Shown: positions 44,634-54,170, numbered from the stretch's first letter. The stretch: DNA of 64,000 nucleotides from Phycisphaerae bacterium (GCA_014859965.1 JACZKQ010000048.1:19479-83478); one strand, 5' to 3'. The notes: a model not told the origin generated them from the sequence alone. Numbers and translations are program-made.

Positions 44634-45419
44634 CTATTTTCTTCCTGCCGTCATCGCACTTCTGGCTTCTTCGAAGCGTTCGGCTGCAAACTCCCAGTTT
44701 GCCAGATCCATGAAGTTGTCCACCCATTCGGCGCGATTGTTCTGATACTTGAGATAATAGGCATGTTCCCAGACATCACACACCAGAAGCGGGGTTACGC
44801 CCCATATTGTAAGATTCTGATGCTTTTCGCACTGCAGGATCACCATACGCTGCGAAACAGGTTCGTAAGCCAGAACGCCCCAACCGCTGGCCTCGACAGC
44901 CTTTGTCGCGGCGGCGAACTGCGACTTTGCGCCGTCCACCGAGCCGAAACTCTGCTCCATCGCGGATTTCATTTCGGGTGGCATGTCGCCCCCGCCGCCC
45001 GGCTTCATGGAATGCCAGAACAGCGTGTGCAAAACATGTCCGCTTCCGTTGAAAGCCACTTCGTTCGAAACAGCCTGGATGCTTCCGTAATCCTTATTCT
45101 TTCGCGCCTGCTCCAGCTTTGAAACCGCCGCATTCAGCTTGTTGACGTATCCGGCGTGGTGCTTATCATGATGAATTCTCAGGGTTTGTTCGTCGTACAT
45201 CGGTTCCAGTGCATCATAGTCATAAGGCAAATCCGGGAGAATGTAATCGCCGTTCTCATATGCTTTCATTTCACTCGAATGCCACATGGCCTTTCCCTTT
45301 CCGATAAAAAGTTTCGTATAGCCTGATTCGCTTGCAGAGAGCCTGTTTGCCGCGGCTCCCAATGCCGCCGAGGCGATTACCTGCAATACATCTCGCCTTG
45401 TTACGATCGATTTATCCAT
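44634..45419 (-). CDS. Superoxide dismutase (Fe/Mn) with Tat signal
   Basis: From the ATG at 45419 the protein has 261 residues. It begins with a Tat-type leader (VTRRDVLQVIASAALGAAA), so the enzyme is probably exported folded, with its metal already bound. The catalytic core shows TLRIHHDKHHAGYVNKLN, HVLHTLFWHSM and CDVWEHAYYLKYQN, which supply the His, His, Asp and His metal ligands. Fe or Mn use cannot be decided. An upstream start at 45449 would add ten residues in front of the leader. Most Fe/Mn-SODs are cytoplasmic, so the leader is notable. Confidence 0.93.
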   Translation of the reverse strand: MDKSIVTRRDVLQVIASAALGAAANRLSASESGYTKLFIGKGKAMWHSSEMKAYENGDYILPDLPYDYDALEPMYDEQTLRIHHDKHHAGYVNKLNAAVSKLEQARKNKDYGSIQAVSNEVAFNGSGHVLHTLFWHSMKPGGGGDMPPEMKSAMEQSFGSVDGAKSQFAAATKAVEASGWGVLAYEPVSQRMVILQCEKHQNLTIWGVTPLLVCDVWEHAYYLKYQNNRAEWVDNFMDLANWEFAAERFEEARSAMTAGRK

Positions 45420-45666
45420 TTGAACGCTTCTGAACACTTTACGAATCATTCGGCGCGACGTTTATATAGGACTCGTCTTGCGCTTTGTCACAACCCACCT
45501 TGTTTTGAATGTCAACCCCCGAATTCAACCCCTGGTAAACCACGCTTGACATGTCGGTGCATGCAGCGCTCCACTTGAATATTCTTTTGACCTTTTGCTG
45601 ATCACGGCAATCTGAAGAGAGGTGCGGCGGCATTCGCCCTTGCTGACATGGCTCGGTGGAGTACAT

Positions 45667-45702
45667 AAAAAAAGCAGGACGCCCCCTGACGGAGCGCCCT
45701 GC
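45667..45702 (-). terminator. Intrinsic terminator of the surface-protein gene
   Basis: On the minus strand GCAGGGCGC, an 11-base loop region and GGGGCGTCCTGC pair as a GC-rich hairpin directly followed by seven T. It starts 33 bases after the stop of the gene ending at 45735. Confidence 0.85.
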
Positions 45703-45734
45703 CTGCAGATTCAACGCCTATGCGTCTAAGAGAA

Positions 45735-48700
45735 TCAGGGTGTGAACCTCACCGCATCGGCGCAGGTGCTTGATGGATCCGCCTGCGCGGTAATGGTTAG
45801 AGGGTAGCTGACACCGGCCCTGAAGTAATATCGGCCGCCGACGTTCCACTGCCCGGCATTCTCTAACTGATTAATATTCGTCCTGACTATTCCGCCGTCA
45901 TGGGCGAGGGTCACCGGGACAGACGTGCTCCGGGAAGGCCATCCGCTCCATCGCATGGACACCGTATAGTTGCCGCTTACCTTCGGCGTAAAGGTCCATG
46001 TGTACGTTGACCCATCCCTGCTCCAGACCGAGTCCGGACCGTAAGGATTCGAGCCGCCCGAAACTTCCCATGTACCGGTATACGAGGTTGCAGCATCACC
46101 GTTGTCAATGATGACTTCAACGGGCTGCTCGGCCACGGTAGAAGCCCCCTTGATCTCTTCCGCGGTTAACGCCTTATTATAGACGCGTACTTCGTCAATG
46201 AGTCCGTCAAAACCTCTTGTCTTGTTAAACTCTCTGATTCCAATAACAAGCGGGCGATCCGGCGCCGCAGGCGGCGGCGTCGTGTAGTCGGCGGTTCCTG
46301 CGGCCTGGCCGTCTACGTAAAATCGGACCATATTGGCGGCCTTGTCATAGACCACGGCCACGTGCTGCCACTGGTTCAGCGCGATCACGTTGGACGCACT
46401 GTTGACCACGCGCCCGCCATAGACGACATAGGCTATGGAACTGCCGCGTTCGTCGACAAAGAAGGAGTAGCCCGCCTGATTGGCGCCTTTATCCACGATT
46501 CGGCCGTAACCGTTGGCGCCGAACGTCGCGGGATTGATCCAGGCCATGAGCGTCAGGCTGTCGGTCATGTTCAGCGCGGCATGCGTACCGCATGACACGT
46601 ACGCGTTGTTGCCGTTGAATTTCAAGGCGCCGCCCGATTTGCCTGCGGTCCAGACCGGCCCGTTGGTCAACGTCCCCACACTGTTTGTGGGCGAAACATC
46701 GCCGGCGGTCGTGCCGCTCATCTCGTCGAAACGCCACCAGCCGACCAATCCGCTGATGCTCTGCGGCTTTTGCTTGACAGTGACCGTGATCGTCTCAAAA
46801 TCCTGTATCGATCCGCTGGTCCCCGAAAACGTCACTTCGTACTTGCCGGCCTGGCCGGACGCCGCCTTCCAGGTGAAGATGTTATTCACCAGAGAAGGTG
46901 TGCTCGGCAGCTTATGTTCATGAATCGCCACCTTAACATCCGGCATGATGCCCTTCACCTCGAACGACAGGGTGGCATTCTCATCCACTTCTTTGTCGCC
47001 GATGGGGTACAGCGCGAAAGGATAGTCCTCATCGCAGACTTCCGCAATGCCTGCGGCGCTAAGCGGACAGTTATACACTCGCACCGCGCTCATGGCGCCA
47101 TGGAACGCTCTGCTCATATCCTGACGACGGATGCCCAGGCTCAGCGGGCTGGTCGAGGCACTGGCCGGCGCGGTCGCATAAGCACTCGATCCGGCGGGTT
47201 TGCCGTCGACGTAGAAATGCGCCCTCTTGGTTGCGTTGTCGTACACAACGGCCACGTGCTGCCATTTGTTCAAAGTGACGACGTTGCTGTTGGATCTTAC
47301 CATGTCGCCGCCATAAACCACATAAACCAGCGATCCGGTCGCTTCTTCAAGGAAGAATGAATACCCGGTTGAGCCGGTTCCCTTATCGACGATTCTGCCC
47401 CAGCCGCTCCCGCCGAAACTCGTCGGATTAATGCTGGCCGTGATCGTCAAACTGCCCGTGATATTCAGGCCTGCACCGGTTCCGCACGAGACATAGTCAT
47501 CGGCGCCGTCGAACATCAGTGCGCCGTATCCTGTCCATTGCGGTCCGTTAACCAGCGTACCCGTGTTCGTGTTCGTCGAAGAATCGGCGACAACGGACCC
47601 GGCGTTTTCATTCATCTTCCAAAAGGCTTTGAGTACCGTACTCTTGTCCGCGACGGTAACCGTCACCGTGTCACTGGCCGTCAGGCCCCCGTCGTCTGTA
47701 ACCGTGAGCGTGATCGTGTGCTGACCGAGAGTCAACGCCACCTCGGGGTTAGCGCCCGAACCTATGGTGGTCGTGCCTCTCTTCCACACGTAGCTGACGA
47801 TCTTGCCGCCGGGATCCGTCGAAGCTGTGCCGTCCAGGGTCACCCTTTCCGAACCGTCGCCGTCCATATCGACGATGGTTTGATCGGCTCCGGCATTGGC
47901 CACCGGAGGCGTATTCACCGGGGTGCTGCCGCCGCCGCCCGAGGTGCCGCCGTATTCGTAGCAGCCCGCGTCTGCCCGCCCGACACGGCTGCGCTTGAGC
48001 AGATCCGTGGACGGCGCCTGGCTGTCGACCGCATAATCTATGGCGGAGGCTCCGGAAGCCAACTGGTAAGGATATCCGTTCGAGTACGGGTAATGCGCAG
48101 CCCGCGAACGGAAGAAGGTATTGACATTGATGGTGCCTATCCTGTTGGAGCCGCTTGATGAGAAGTTGTCGTAGTAGCATACCCATCCGCAGCCGCTGGA
48201 AGCCAACTGGCCGAGCACGTTGCCGCCGTGCTTAATCCTCGGCCACTTGCTGGTGCTTTCCAATTGCAGCCTGCCGGTGACCACGTTGTTATAGATCGAC
48301 AGGCCCGATCCGTCGGCGTTGCTGGCGAAAGTAATGGTGACGTCGCCGACAAACGTGTTGTTGCGGATAACGTTGTTGGGCCCCACGTCGATAAACTCGG
48401 TCCACCACTGCACACCCGGAAAATCAGGCATCACGTACACGAGATTGTTTTCCACAAGCATGTTCTGGTAGCCGTTGGCTCCCGCCCACGATTGATAGAA
48501 ACGTATCGGTCGGGTATTGCCGTAATTGTAAATGATATTGCCGCGGATTACGGTGTTATGGCTGTGTATCGAAAAGCCGGAACCGTGAACCGACGGATTC
48601 CAGTCGGCCCGCTGATCATGCACGATGTTATATTCGAGCACGTAATTCTGCCCGTCGCTTGTGCGAATGCCGCTGCTGATGATGTCGTGCACGTGGCAGC

Positions 48701-49307
48701 CCCGAACTGTAACCGTGTCGGAAGTCTCCATCTGAATGCCGTGTGCGGACTTGCCGCTGTAGTAGACCTCGCAATTCTCGACCAGGACATTTCTGCCGCT
48801 CTTAATGTAAATGTTCGCCCATGTCGGTCCCGCACCGCCCGATCGCCCGTGCGCCTTGCAGTTGATGATCCTCACATGTTGGCCGCCTTCCACCTTGATG
48901 GCCGCATCATTCGAGCCGGTGTTCTCGACATCGACACCTTCGATCGTAGTGTAAAAGCTCGTGCTTCCGCTAAAGAAGATGCGAGAAAAGCGGGCCGAAT
49001 GCGCAGCGCTGCCGGGATTGTTGCGATAGGTGATATAGCTGCTGCTCGTACCGCGCTTATCGCTGGATGTAAAGGCTACCGAACCATAACTCCCCGGCAT
49101 AAGATTAACAATATCGCCGGCGCTGACCGTGGATTTTGCTTTGTTAATCGTCTTCCACGGGCTCGAAGAAGAGCCGCTGGACGAATCGTTGCCGGTGGAC
49201 GGATTCACGTAATACGTGGCGGCGCTTGCCGCGGGAGTCCATGCGGCCATAACCCCTGACACTGCACACAGAATGATGGACCCCAAGCGAAATGTACCTG
49301 TCTTCAT
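45735..49307 (-). CDS. Exported beta-helix/PKD/LamG/golvesin-like surface protein
   Basis: The ATG at 49307 has AAGGAG about 10 bases upstream and opens a clean signal peptide (cleavage after ASA, before ATYYVNPSTGND). The 1190-residue protein is modular. A right-handed parallel beta-helix covers about 30-450 (DUF1565-type start, then ENCEVYYSG, GNIIYNYGNTR repeats). A PKD domain spans about 470-560 (ANAGADQTIVDMDGDGSERV). Two LamG/concanavalin-like domains, about 565-745 and 860-1040, share GRIVDKG and WQHVAVVYD; an Ig-like segment lies between them. A golvesin C-terminal-like domain ends the protein (YTWTFTPKVSGNYTVSMRWS, CADAVRFTP). It probably binds or cleaves a polysaccharide outside the cell. 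Confidence 0.88.
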   Translation of the reverse strand: MKTGTFRLGSIILCAVSGVMAAWTPAASAATYYVNPSTGNDSSSGSSSSPWKTINKAKSTVSAGDIVNLMPGSYGSVAFTSSDKRGTSSSYITYRNNPGSAAHSARFSRIFFSGSTSFYTTIEGVDVENTGSNDAAIKVEGGQHVRIINCKAHGRSGGAGPTWANIYIKSGRNVLVENCEVYYSGKSAHGIQMETSDTVTVRGCHVHDIISSGIRTSDGQNYVLEYNIVHDQRADWNPSVHGSGFSIHSHNTVIRGNIIYNYGNTRPIRFYQSWAGANGYQNMLVENNLVYVMPDFPGVQWWTEFIDVGPNNVIRNNTFVGDVTITFASNADGSGLSIYNNVVTGRLQLESTSKWPRIKHGGNVLGQLASSGCGWVCYYDNFSSSGSNRIGTINVNTFFRSRAAHYPYSNGYPYQLASGASAIDYAVDSQAPSTDLLKRSRVGRADAGCYEYGGTSGGGGSTPVNTPPVANAGADQTIVDMDGDGSERVTLDGTASTDPGGKIVSYVWKRGTTTIGSGANPEVALTLGQHTITLTVTDDGGLTASDTVTVTVADKSTVLKAFWKMNENAGSVVADSSTNTNTGTLVNGPQWTGYGALMFDGADDYVSCGTGAGLNITGSLTITASINPTSFGGSGWGRIVDKGTGSTGYSFFLEEATGSLVYVVYGGDMVRSNSNVVTLNKWQHVAVVYDNATKRAHFYVDGKPAGSSAYATAPASASTSPLSLGIRRQDMSRAFHGAMSAVRVYNCPLSAAGIAEVCDEDYPFALYPIGDKEVDENATLSFEVKGIMPDVKVAIHEHKLPSTPSLVNNIFTWKAASGQAGKYEVTFSGTSGSIQDFETITVTVKQKPQSISGLVGWWRFDEMSGTTAGDVSPTNSVGTLTNGPVWTAGKSGGALKFNGNNAYVSCGTHAALNMTDSLTLMAWINPATFGANGYGRIVDKGANQAGYSFFVDERGSSIAYVVYGGRVVNSASNVIALNQWQHVAVVYDKAANMVRFYVDGQAAGTADYTTPPPAAPDRPLVIGIREFNKTRGFDGLIDEVRVYNKALTAEEIKGASTVAEQPVEVIIDNGDAATSYTGTWEVSGGSNPYGPDSVWSRDGSTYTWTFTPKVSGNYTVSMRWSGWPSRSTSVPVTLAHDGGIVRTNINQLENAGQWNVGGRYYFRAGVSYPLTITAQADPSSTCADAVRFTP

Positions 49308-49876
49308 TGGTGTGTCTCCTTGTTGCACGTTCGTTTCTGACTTGAAATGCCGTCGTTGCACGGTGCAAGCGGTTCGCGGTTTCTTTTCAATTCCATCAAC
49401 ACCCTTTCCACATACCAGGACAAATGATCTTTGACGACCCATCGCCGCCAAATGACTGTTTACATAAAAACAATCACCTGAAGAAAAAGTTCCGCGTTGT
49501 CATGCCTATTCATTTTTATATGTGCCCTCCCGAGGCCGGCATTCACAGGCGTCAATGCGGTACCGCTCCCCCAAAACCGAAACTGCTGCGGAGCGTGCTG
49601 CACATCAAAGCGTCTTCAGGAGTGTAGCAAAGTCGCTTTGCCAAGGGGGAAAAATCTCGAAGTGGGACTAACCCTAATGAGGTAGTCTGAAGGACACCGC
49701 TGAAGCGTTGAAATCAGGCACGCCTTCCGCATGCCCCTGAATCACAAGTGCCGTATGCAACGGGTAATATCGCAATCTTTTGATGTGACGGGCGCGCAGA
49801 CAATGAGCCAGTGTGTCGCACCTGACCCTGCTCACGCAGAGGCGGCGCGCCACCACTGGCTCATCGCTGCCGTTAC
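49308..49876. other. Intergenic region without an assignable gene
   Basis: Both flanking genes lie on the minus strand. The only clear structure is the inverted repeat at 49804-49863. Short open frames on both strands lack ribosome sites, signal peptides and recognisable motifs. No convincing promoter for the surface-protein gene was found. Confidence 0.6.
49804..49863. repeat. Inverted repeat flanking a 40-base GC-rich core
   Basis: TGAGCCAGTG (49804-49813) and CACTGGCTCA (49854-49863) are perfect reverse complements; a flanking A/T pair extends this to 11 bp. The core is GC-rich. No T-run follows on either strand. It starts 14 bases after the stop of the oxidoreductase gene, so it may protect a 3' end or be a REP-like element. 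Confidence 0.55.
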
Positions 49877-51265
49877 TCAATACTCCCGCGTTTTGGTGAT
49901 GCCCGGCTGAGGCATGGGATACTTGCCGTCAGGTCCGGGCTGCAGCGGCGCCGGAGATTCCGCAGTTAATTTGTCCAGACCCGGGGCCATCTCGTGATCG
50001 GAGTTGAGGATCTGCTCATAGGTAATTTCCTGGCCTGTGTGAGCGGCCATGCGGCCGAGGCTCGTCACGAGGCTGGACTTTACGCCGGACTCTATTTCGT
50101 TGTACGGCGTATCGCTGCGAATGGCGTCCACCAGGTCGTTCCACTCGTTCTGGTATGGGTTCCCCTGGTCGCGCCGCACCCTTGACTCCCAGATCATGTT
50201 CTCCGCCGTCATGTTCTGGCTTCTGTACGTACTCGAAGGCATGCCGCAGTCGCCGCTCTTGGAGACGATGGCTGAACCCTTAGTGCCATGCGCGTAACTG
50301 GAATATATCTCAGCGCAGCCGGTCATGCAGCGCCCGTCCAGCAGGAACTTGCTGCCGTCGGCGTAAGTGTACTCGACCGAATACGTATCCAGATTCTGGT
50401 CCACAAAAGGAACGCCTTGTGCATTCACCTTGTAATGCCTGCCCCCGAGCCCCTGTGCTTTAACGGGCCAGTCGTTTTTCATCCACGCCTGATGGTCGAC
50501 CAGATGGATGTAGAAGTCGCTGTAATTGCCGCCGCTGGCCCACAGGAAGCTGTGGAATCGCTGCACCTGGAACATCAGATCGCTGATGCCGGCCGGCTTC
50601 ACGGTCGAGTTGAAGAACCCCACCGGCCCATGCATCCGGTAGCCGCGCTGCAGAATAATATCGCCGATCTCACCGTCCAGGATACGGTTACGCAATTGCT
50701 CAAGCGCACGGCTGTGACGCGACATCAATCCCACGCCTATCTTCAGATTCTTGGCCGAGGCCTCTTCACCCAGTTTGAACATTCGACGACTGGTCGGTCC
50801 GTCAACCGTAACGGGCTTTTCCATAAAAACGTTCAAATTTTTCTTAATCGCGTAGGTGAAATGCACCCATCGGAACGCCGGCGGCGAGGCAAAGATCGCG
50901 ATATCCCCGGGACTGAGGCAATCCATCGCATTCTTGTAACTGTCCAACCCAATGAACTGCCGGTCTTCCGGCACATCGACCAGTTCAGGCTGCGCCTGCT
51001 TAAGATTGTTGTAACTGCCCTTCAGCCGGTGCTCGAACACGTCCGCCATCGCCACCAGTTTGACCGGCCCCTTGTTCACTGACATGGCATCGTTGGCCGC
51101 CCCGGAGCCGCGGCCCCCGCACCCGATCAGCGCCAGTTTAATCGTGTTGTTCTCCGCCGCAAAAACACCGGGCGCTATCCCCGCAAGTGCCGAGGCCGCG
51201 GCGATCTGACCGGTATGCTTCAAGAACTCACGACGTGACGTACCCTTCTCATTCATCTCGCTCAT
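49877..51265 (-). CDS. Tat-exported Gfo/Idh/MocA oxidoreductase
   Basis: The ATG at 51265 has AGGAG 7 bases upstream and gives 462 residues. The Tat leader is TSRREFLKHTGQIAAASALAG. The NAD(P)-binding Rossmann fold starts IKLALIGCGGRGSG, and the family motif EKPVTVDG appears as NVFMEKPVT. The C-terminal Gfo/Idh domain follows. These exported, NAD-dependent proteins are abundant in Planctomycetes and are thought to act on sugars or as cofactor-using glycosidases; the substrate is unknown. It has its own promoter with a perfect -10 box. Confidence 0.9.
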   Translation of the reverse strand: MSEMNEKGTSRREFLKHTGQIAAASALAGIAPGVFAAENNTIKLALIGCGGRGSGAANDAMSVNKGPVKLVAMADVFEHRLKGSYNNLKQAQPELVDVPEDRQFIGLDSYKNAMDCLSPGDIAIFASPPAFRWVHFTYAIKKNLNVFMEKPVTVDGPTSRRMFKLGEEASAKNLKIGVGLMSRHSRALEQLRNRILDGEIGDIILQRGYRMHGPVGFFNSTVKPAGISDLMFQVQRFHSFLWASGGNYSDFYIHLVDHQAWMKNDWPVKAQGLGGRHYKVNAQGVPFVDQNLDTYSVEYTYADGSKFLLDGRCMTGCAEIYSSYAHGTKGSAIVSKSGDCGMPSSTYRSQNMTAENMIWESRVRRDQGNPYQNEWNDLVDAIRSDTPYNEIESGVKSSLVTSLGRMAAHTGQEITYEQILNSDHEMAPGLDKLTAESPAPLQPGPDGKYPMPQPGITKTREY

Positions 51266-51353
51266 ATCGCTTCTCCTACTGGTTGATGATTGCCTCCAAC
51301 GGCTGGATTCTTGGGGCTGCGCCGCCCCATCCGCATGGAACACACTGTGTCTT

Positions 51354-51381
51354 ATTATAGTCGCGGCCCCAGCTTTTGCAA
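51354..51381 (-). promoter_or_regulatory. Sigma70-type promoter of the Tat oxidoreductase gene
   Basis: On the minus strand TTGCAA (51376-51381) is followed after 16 bases by a perfect TATAAT (51354-51359). The predicted start near 51347 leaves a leader of about 80 bases before the ATG at 51265. Confidence 0.6.
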
Positions 51382-51482
51382 GCGCATTTTGACGACATTA
51401 AATAAAACTCCATCGGCAAACCCGCTGCTTGCGTGGCGGAATCCTTCATAAATCACCGGAAGGACCAAGGCGGTTTTTATCC

Positions 51483-53504
51483 TCAAACGGTCCGCAACTC
51501 CGCTCCAAGTCGGTTCGCCAGGTCCGAGACAATCGCCGCTTGGAACGCGTCTACAATCTCGTGCCGCAAGGTTCCATCTTCATCCCTGAACCGCAGCGAC
51601 GCCGTGACGCTCTTCTTGCCCTCGGCTATAGGTTTACCACGGTAAATGCCCACAAACTCCACCGCTTCGAGTGCTGCCGGGGCCGTCTCGCTTACCGCCT
51701 CGGCAATATCGCGCCAACGGATGTGCTCATTGACCACCAACGACAAATCACGCACGATTGCCGGAAACCGCGGAATCGGCCGGGCGGTCGCTAACCCCCC
51801 CGCCATTTCCACCAGCAAACCGAAATCCAACTCCGCCGCACAAATCTCCATTCCTTCCAAATCGAGCTTTTTCAGGATTTCCTCCGATACAATGCCCGCC
51901 GTACCCGCAATCATGTCCCCCACGTATATCTCCGCCCCCGCCTTGGCCCAACTTACCTCTTCCGGCTTGAATTCCACGGGCACATCGCGAACCATCATTG
52001 CCCAAAGCCCTTCGATTACCCCGCGAAGTTCGCGGATATCCGCATCGCACACCAGGGCCAGTCTGGTCCGCTGGATCGGCAATTCCCCCAGCACGCCGCG
52101 GCCCACCGGCACAAACGTATCCGCAATTTCGTACACCCGGCACGGCACATTTTTCGCGTTCACATTCACCTTCAACACGCCCATCAGCGAACCGAGCAGC
52201 GTCCGCCGCAGCAGATTGGATCCCTTACGGGACTCGTCCTTTACCGACAAATGTTCATCCGCGTCATCAGCAAAAAGGGCCCCTGTCGCCTCATCCACAA
52301 ACGTTATATTGATTGTCTCGAAAAACCCGCACCCACCCAGAAACGTCCGCACCCTGCCGACCACGCGCTCCCGCTTATCGACGGCCGCCACTTCGATGTG
52401 AATCTTCCGCTCCACCGGAATCTTGTCATAACCCCACGAACGTGCAATCTCCTCTATCAGATCCGCCTCGCGCGACACATCATGCCGCCATGACGGGATT
52501 TCACAAGTCACCGCATCGTCGCCCTGTCGTTCTGGCCGAAAACCCAATCCAGTGAAAATCCGTACCACCTCCGCCGCAGGCACGTCGATCCCCAGAAGCG
52601 CCCGCATGCGAGAAAGCCGCATTTGCACGCGAGCCGCCTCCGCCTTCGCTGGATAGCAATCCACCACGCCCCGCGCAACGGCGCCCCCGGCCGCCTCACA
52701 AATCAACTGCGCGCACCGCTTACTCGCCCAATCAGTCCGATCGGTATCCACATGCCGCTCGAAGCGAAAAGCCGCCTCCGAACCGATCCCCAATTGCCGC
52801 CCCGTCGTCCGCACACTCACCGGGTCAAAATGGGCGTCCTCCAGCAGAATCGTCGTTGTCGCATCGTTCACCTCCGTGTCCAGCCCGCCCATCACACCCG
52901 CAATCGCCACGGGCCCACGGTCGTCGGCGATGACCATCATCTCCGGGCGCAATTCACACTTGGTCCCATCAATACTCACCAGTCGCTCCCCGGCGACCGC
53001 CTTGCGGACCGCAATCGTCCCCACCGACAATTTGCCAAAGTCGAATGCATGCGGCGGCTGCCCGCTCTCCATCATCGCATAGTTCGTCGCATCCACCACA
53101 TTATTGACGCTGCGCATCCCCACCGCTTCCAGCCGTTTGCGCAGCCATGCCGGACTCGGGCCGACCTTGACCCCCGTAATGACCCGCGCCGTGTACCGGC
53201 GGCATATCTCGGGACAATCGATCCGCACCTTCACAAATTCCTCTGTGGCTCTATTCTCCTCCGGCACTTTCACATCCGGCAAACGCAGCTCGCGCCCCAG
53301 CGCTGCCGATAGCTCCCTGGCGATGCCGATATGGCTCAGACAATCGCCGCGATTACTCGTCACCTCCACGTCGATGACCCTGTCTTCGCCCACTTGCGAG
53401 ATACTTTCCGTCGGAAAACCCAGGTCGCTCAGTTTCTGGGCAATCTCCGCGGCATCCTCCGTTATGTCCACATAATCCTTCAGCCAGTCCAACGATATTT
53501 TCAT
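51483..53504 (-). CDS. pheT: Phenylalanyl-tRNA synthetase beta subunit, short form
   Basis: A 673-residue PheT starting MKISLDWLKDYVDIT at ATG 53504 (a TTG at 53516 is less likely). Seen: the B3/B4 domain (VTSNRGDCLSHIGIARELSA, ATNYAMMESGQPPHAFDFGK), the B5 domain (SWRHDVSREADLIEEIARSWGYD), the catalytic-like core and the C-terminal anticodon-binding FDX-ACB domain (RFPAIVRDLSLVVNE). The EMAP-like tRNA-binding insert of about 110 residues, between residues 40 and 150 in E. coli PheT, is missing, which explains the short length. It pairs with PheS in an alpha2-beta2 enzyme; no pheS is next to it. Confidence 0.95.
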   Translation of the reverse strand: MKISLDWLKDYVDITEDAAEIAQKLSDLGFPTESISQVGEDRVIDVEVTSNRGDCLSHIGIARELSAALGRELRLPDVKVPEENRATEEFVKVRIDCPEICRRYTARVITGVKVGPSPAWLRKRLEAVGMRSVNNVVDATNYAMMESGQPPHAFDFGKLSVGTIAVRKAVAGERLVSIDGTKCELRPEMMVIADDRGPVAIAGVMGGLDTEVNDATTTILLEDAHFDPVSVRTTGRQLGIGSEAAFRFERHVDTDRTDWASKRCAQLICEAAGGAVARGVVDCYPAKAEAARVQMRLSRMRALLGIDVPAAEVVRIFTGLGFRPERQGDDAVTCEIPSWRHDVSREADLIEEIARSWGYDKIPVERKIHIEVAAVDKRERVVGRVRTFLGGCGFFETINITFVDEATGALFADDADEHLSVKDESRKGSNLLRRTLLGSLMGVLKVNVNAKNVPCRVYEIADTFVPVGRGVLGELPIQRTRLALVCDADIRELRGVIEGLWAMMVRDVPVEFKPEEVSWAKAGAEIYVGDMIAGTAGIVSEEILKKLDLEGMEICAAELDFGLLVEMAGGLATARPIPRFPAIVRDLSLVVNEHIRWRDIAEAVSETAPAALEAVEFVGIYRGKPIAEGKKSVTASLRFRDEDGTLRHEIVDAFQAAIVSDLANRLGAELRTV

Positions 53505-53570
53505 CGCTCGTGCCAATCCAATAACCTAACGTTCACTTGCCTCAAATTCCGCGAAAACCCGCAGATTTTG

Positions 53571-53601
53571 CATGATAACTTACCCCCGGCGCGTTATCAT
53601 G
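53571..53601. promoter_or_regulatory. Inverted repeat between divergent pheT and PEGA genes
   Basis: CATGATAAC (53571-53579) and GTTATCATG (53593-53601) form a perfect 9-bp inverted repeat with a 13-base centre. It overlaps a possible minus-strand promoter (TTGACA at 53600-53605, TAAGTT at 53577-53582, spacer 17, weak -10) for pheT. The symmetry and place suggest an operator for either gene. Confidence 0.45.
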
Positions 53602-53750
53602 TCAATCTCATAGTTGATTTCCGCTTTCCGGCGCGGTATCGTGCCCCACCGTGGTCGCGGACTCTTGTTCGTGAATCTATGACTCGGGGCCGGCCAGTTG
53701 TTGCGAACCGCAATCGCGTAAAGACAAAGAAAATGATACGAGGATGTCTC

Positions 53751-54170
53751 ATGACGCACAAAAAAGGATTTCAAATGGGCCGCATCGGACTTGTCCTGGC
53801 CGCCTGCACTCTCCTGCTCGTCGGCTGTGTCGACCGCAAACTCACCATCAACACCGAACCCCAGGGCGCCTTGATCACCCTTAACGACGAAGAAATCGGC
53901 ACGTCGCCCGTCACGGTCGGTTTCGAGTGGTATGGCGACTACAAAGTCCGCGCCGCCAAAGAAGGTTACGAAATCCTGAACACCCATCGCAAACTCGACC
54001 GCCCCGCCCATGACAAGTTTCCGCTGGACTTCTTCGCCGAAGTATCTCCCTCCCGAATCAAGGACCGGTACGAATGGACCTTTGAATTGACCCCCTGGAC
54101 GCCTCCGGACAGAGACCAGCTCATTCGCGACGCCGAAACCCTGAAAAATGAAGCCGTTCGTATTCCGTAA
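53751..54170 (+). CDS. PEGA-domain lipoprotein
   Basis: The ATG at 53751 has GAGGA 7 bases upstream and gives 139 residues; other ATGs at 53733 and 53775 are in frame. The signal peptide ends in a lipobox (LLLVGC), followed by a PEGA domain (KLTINTEPQGALITLNDEEI, GTSPVTVGFEWYGDYKVRAA) and a C-terminal segment YEWTFELTPWTPPDRDQL. PEGA proteins are small surface or periplasmic modules whose role is mostly structural. Divergent from pheT. Confidence 0.83.
   Translation: MTHKKGFQMGRIGLVLAACTLLLVGCVDRKLTINTEPQGALITLNDEEIGTSPVTVGFEWYGDYKVRAAKEGYEILNTHRKLDRPAHDKFPLDFFAEVSPSRIKDRYEWTFELTPWTPPDRDQLIRDAETLKNEAVRIP

Noticed and set aside
49674..49880. TTG-started 68-codon minus-strand frame after the oxidoreductase
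   Set aside because: No ribosome site, and most of it is the inverted repeat at 49804-49863.
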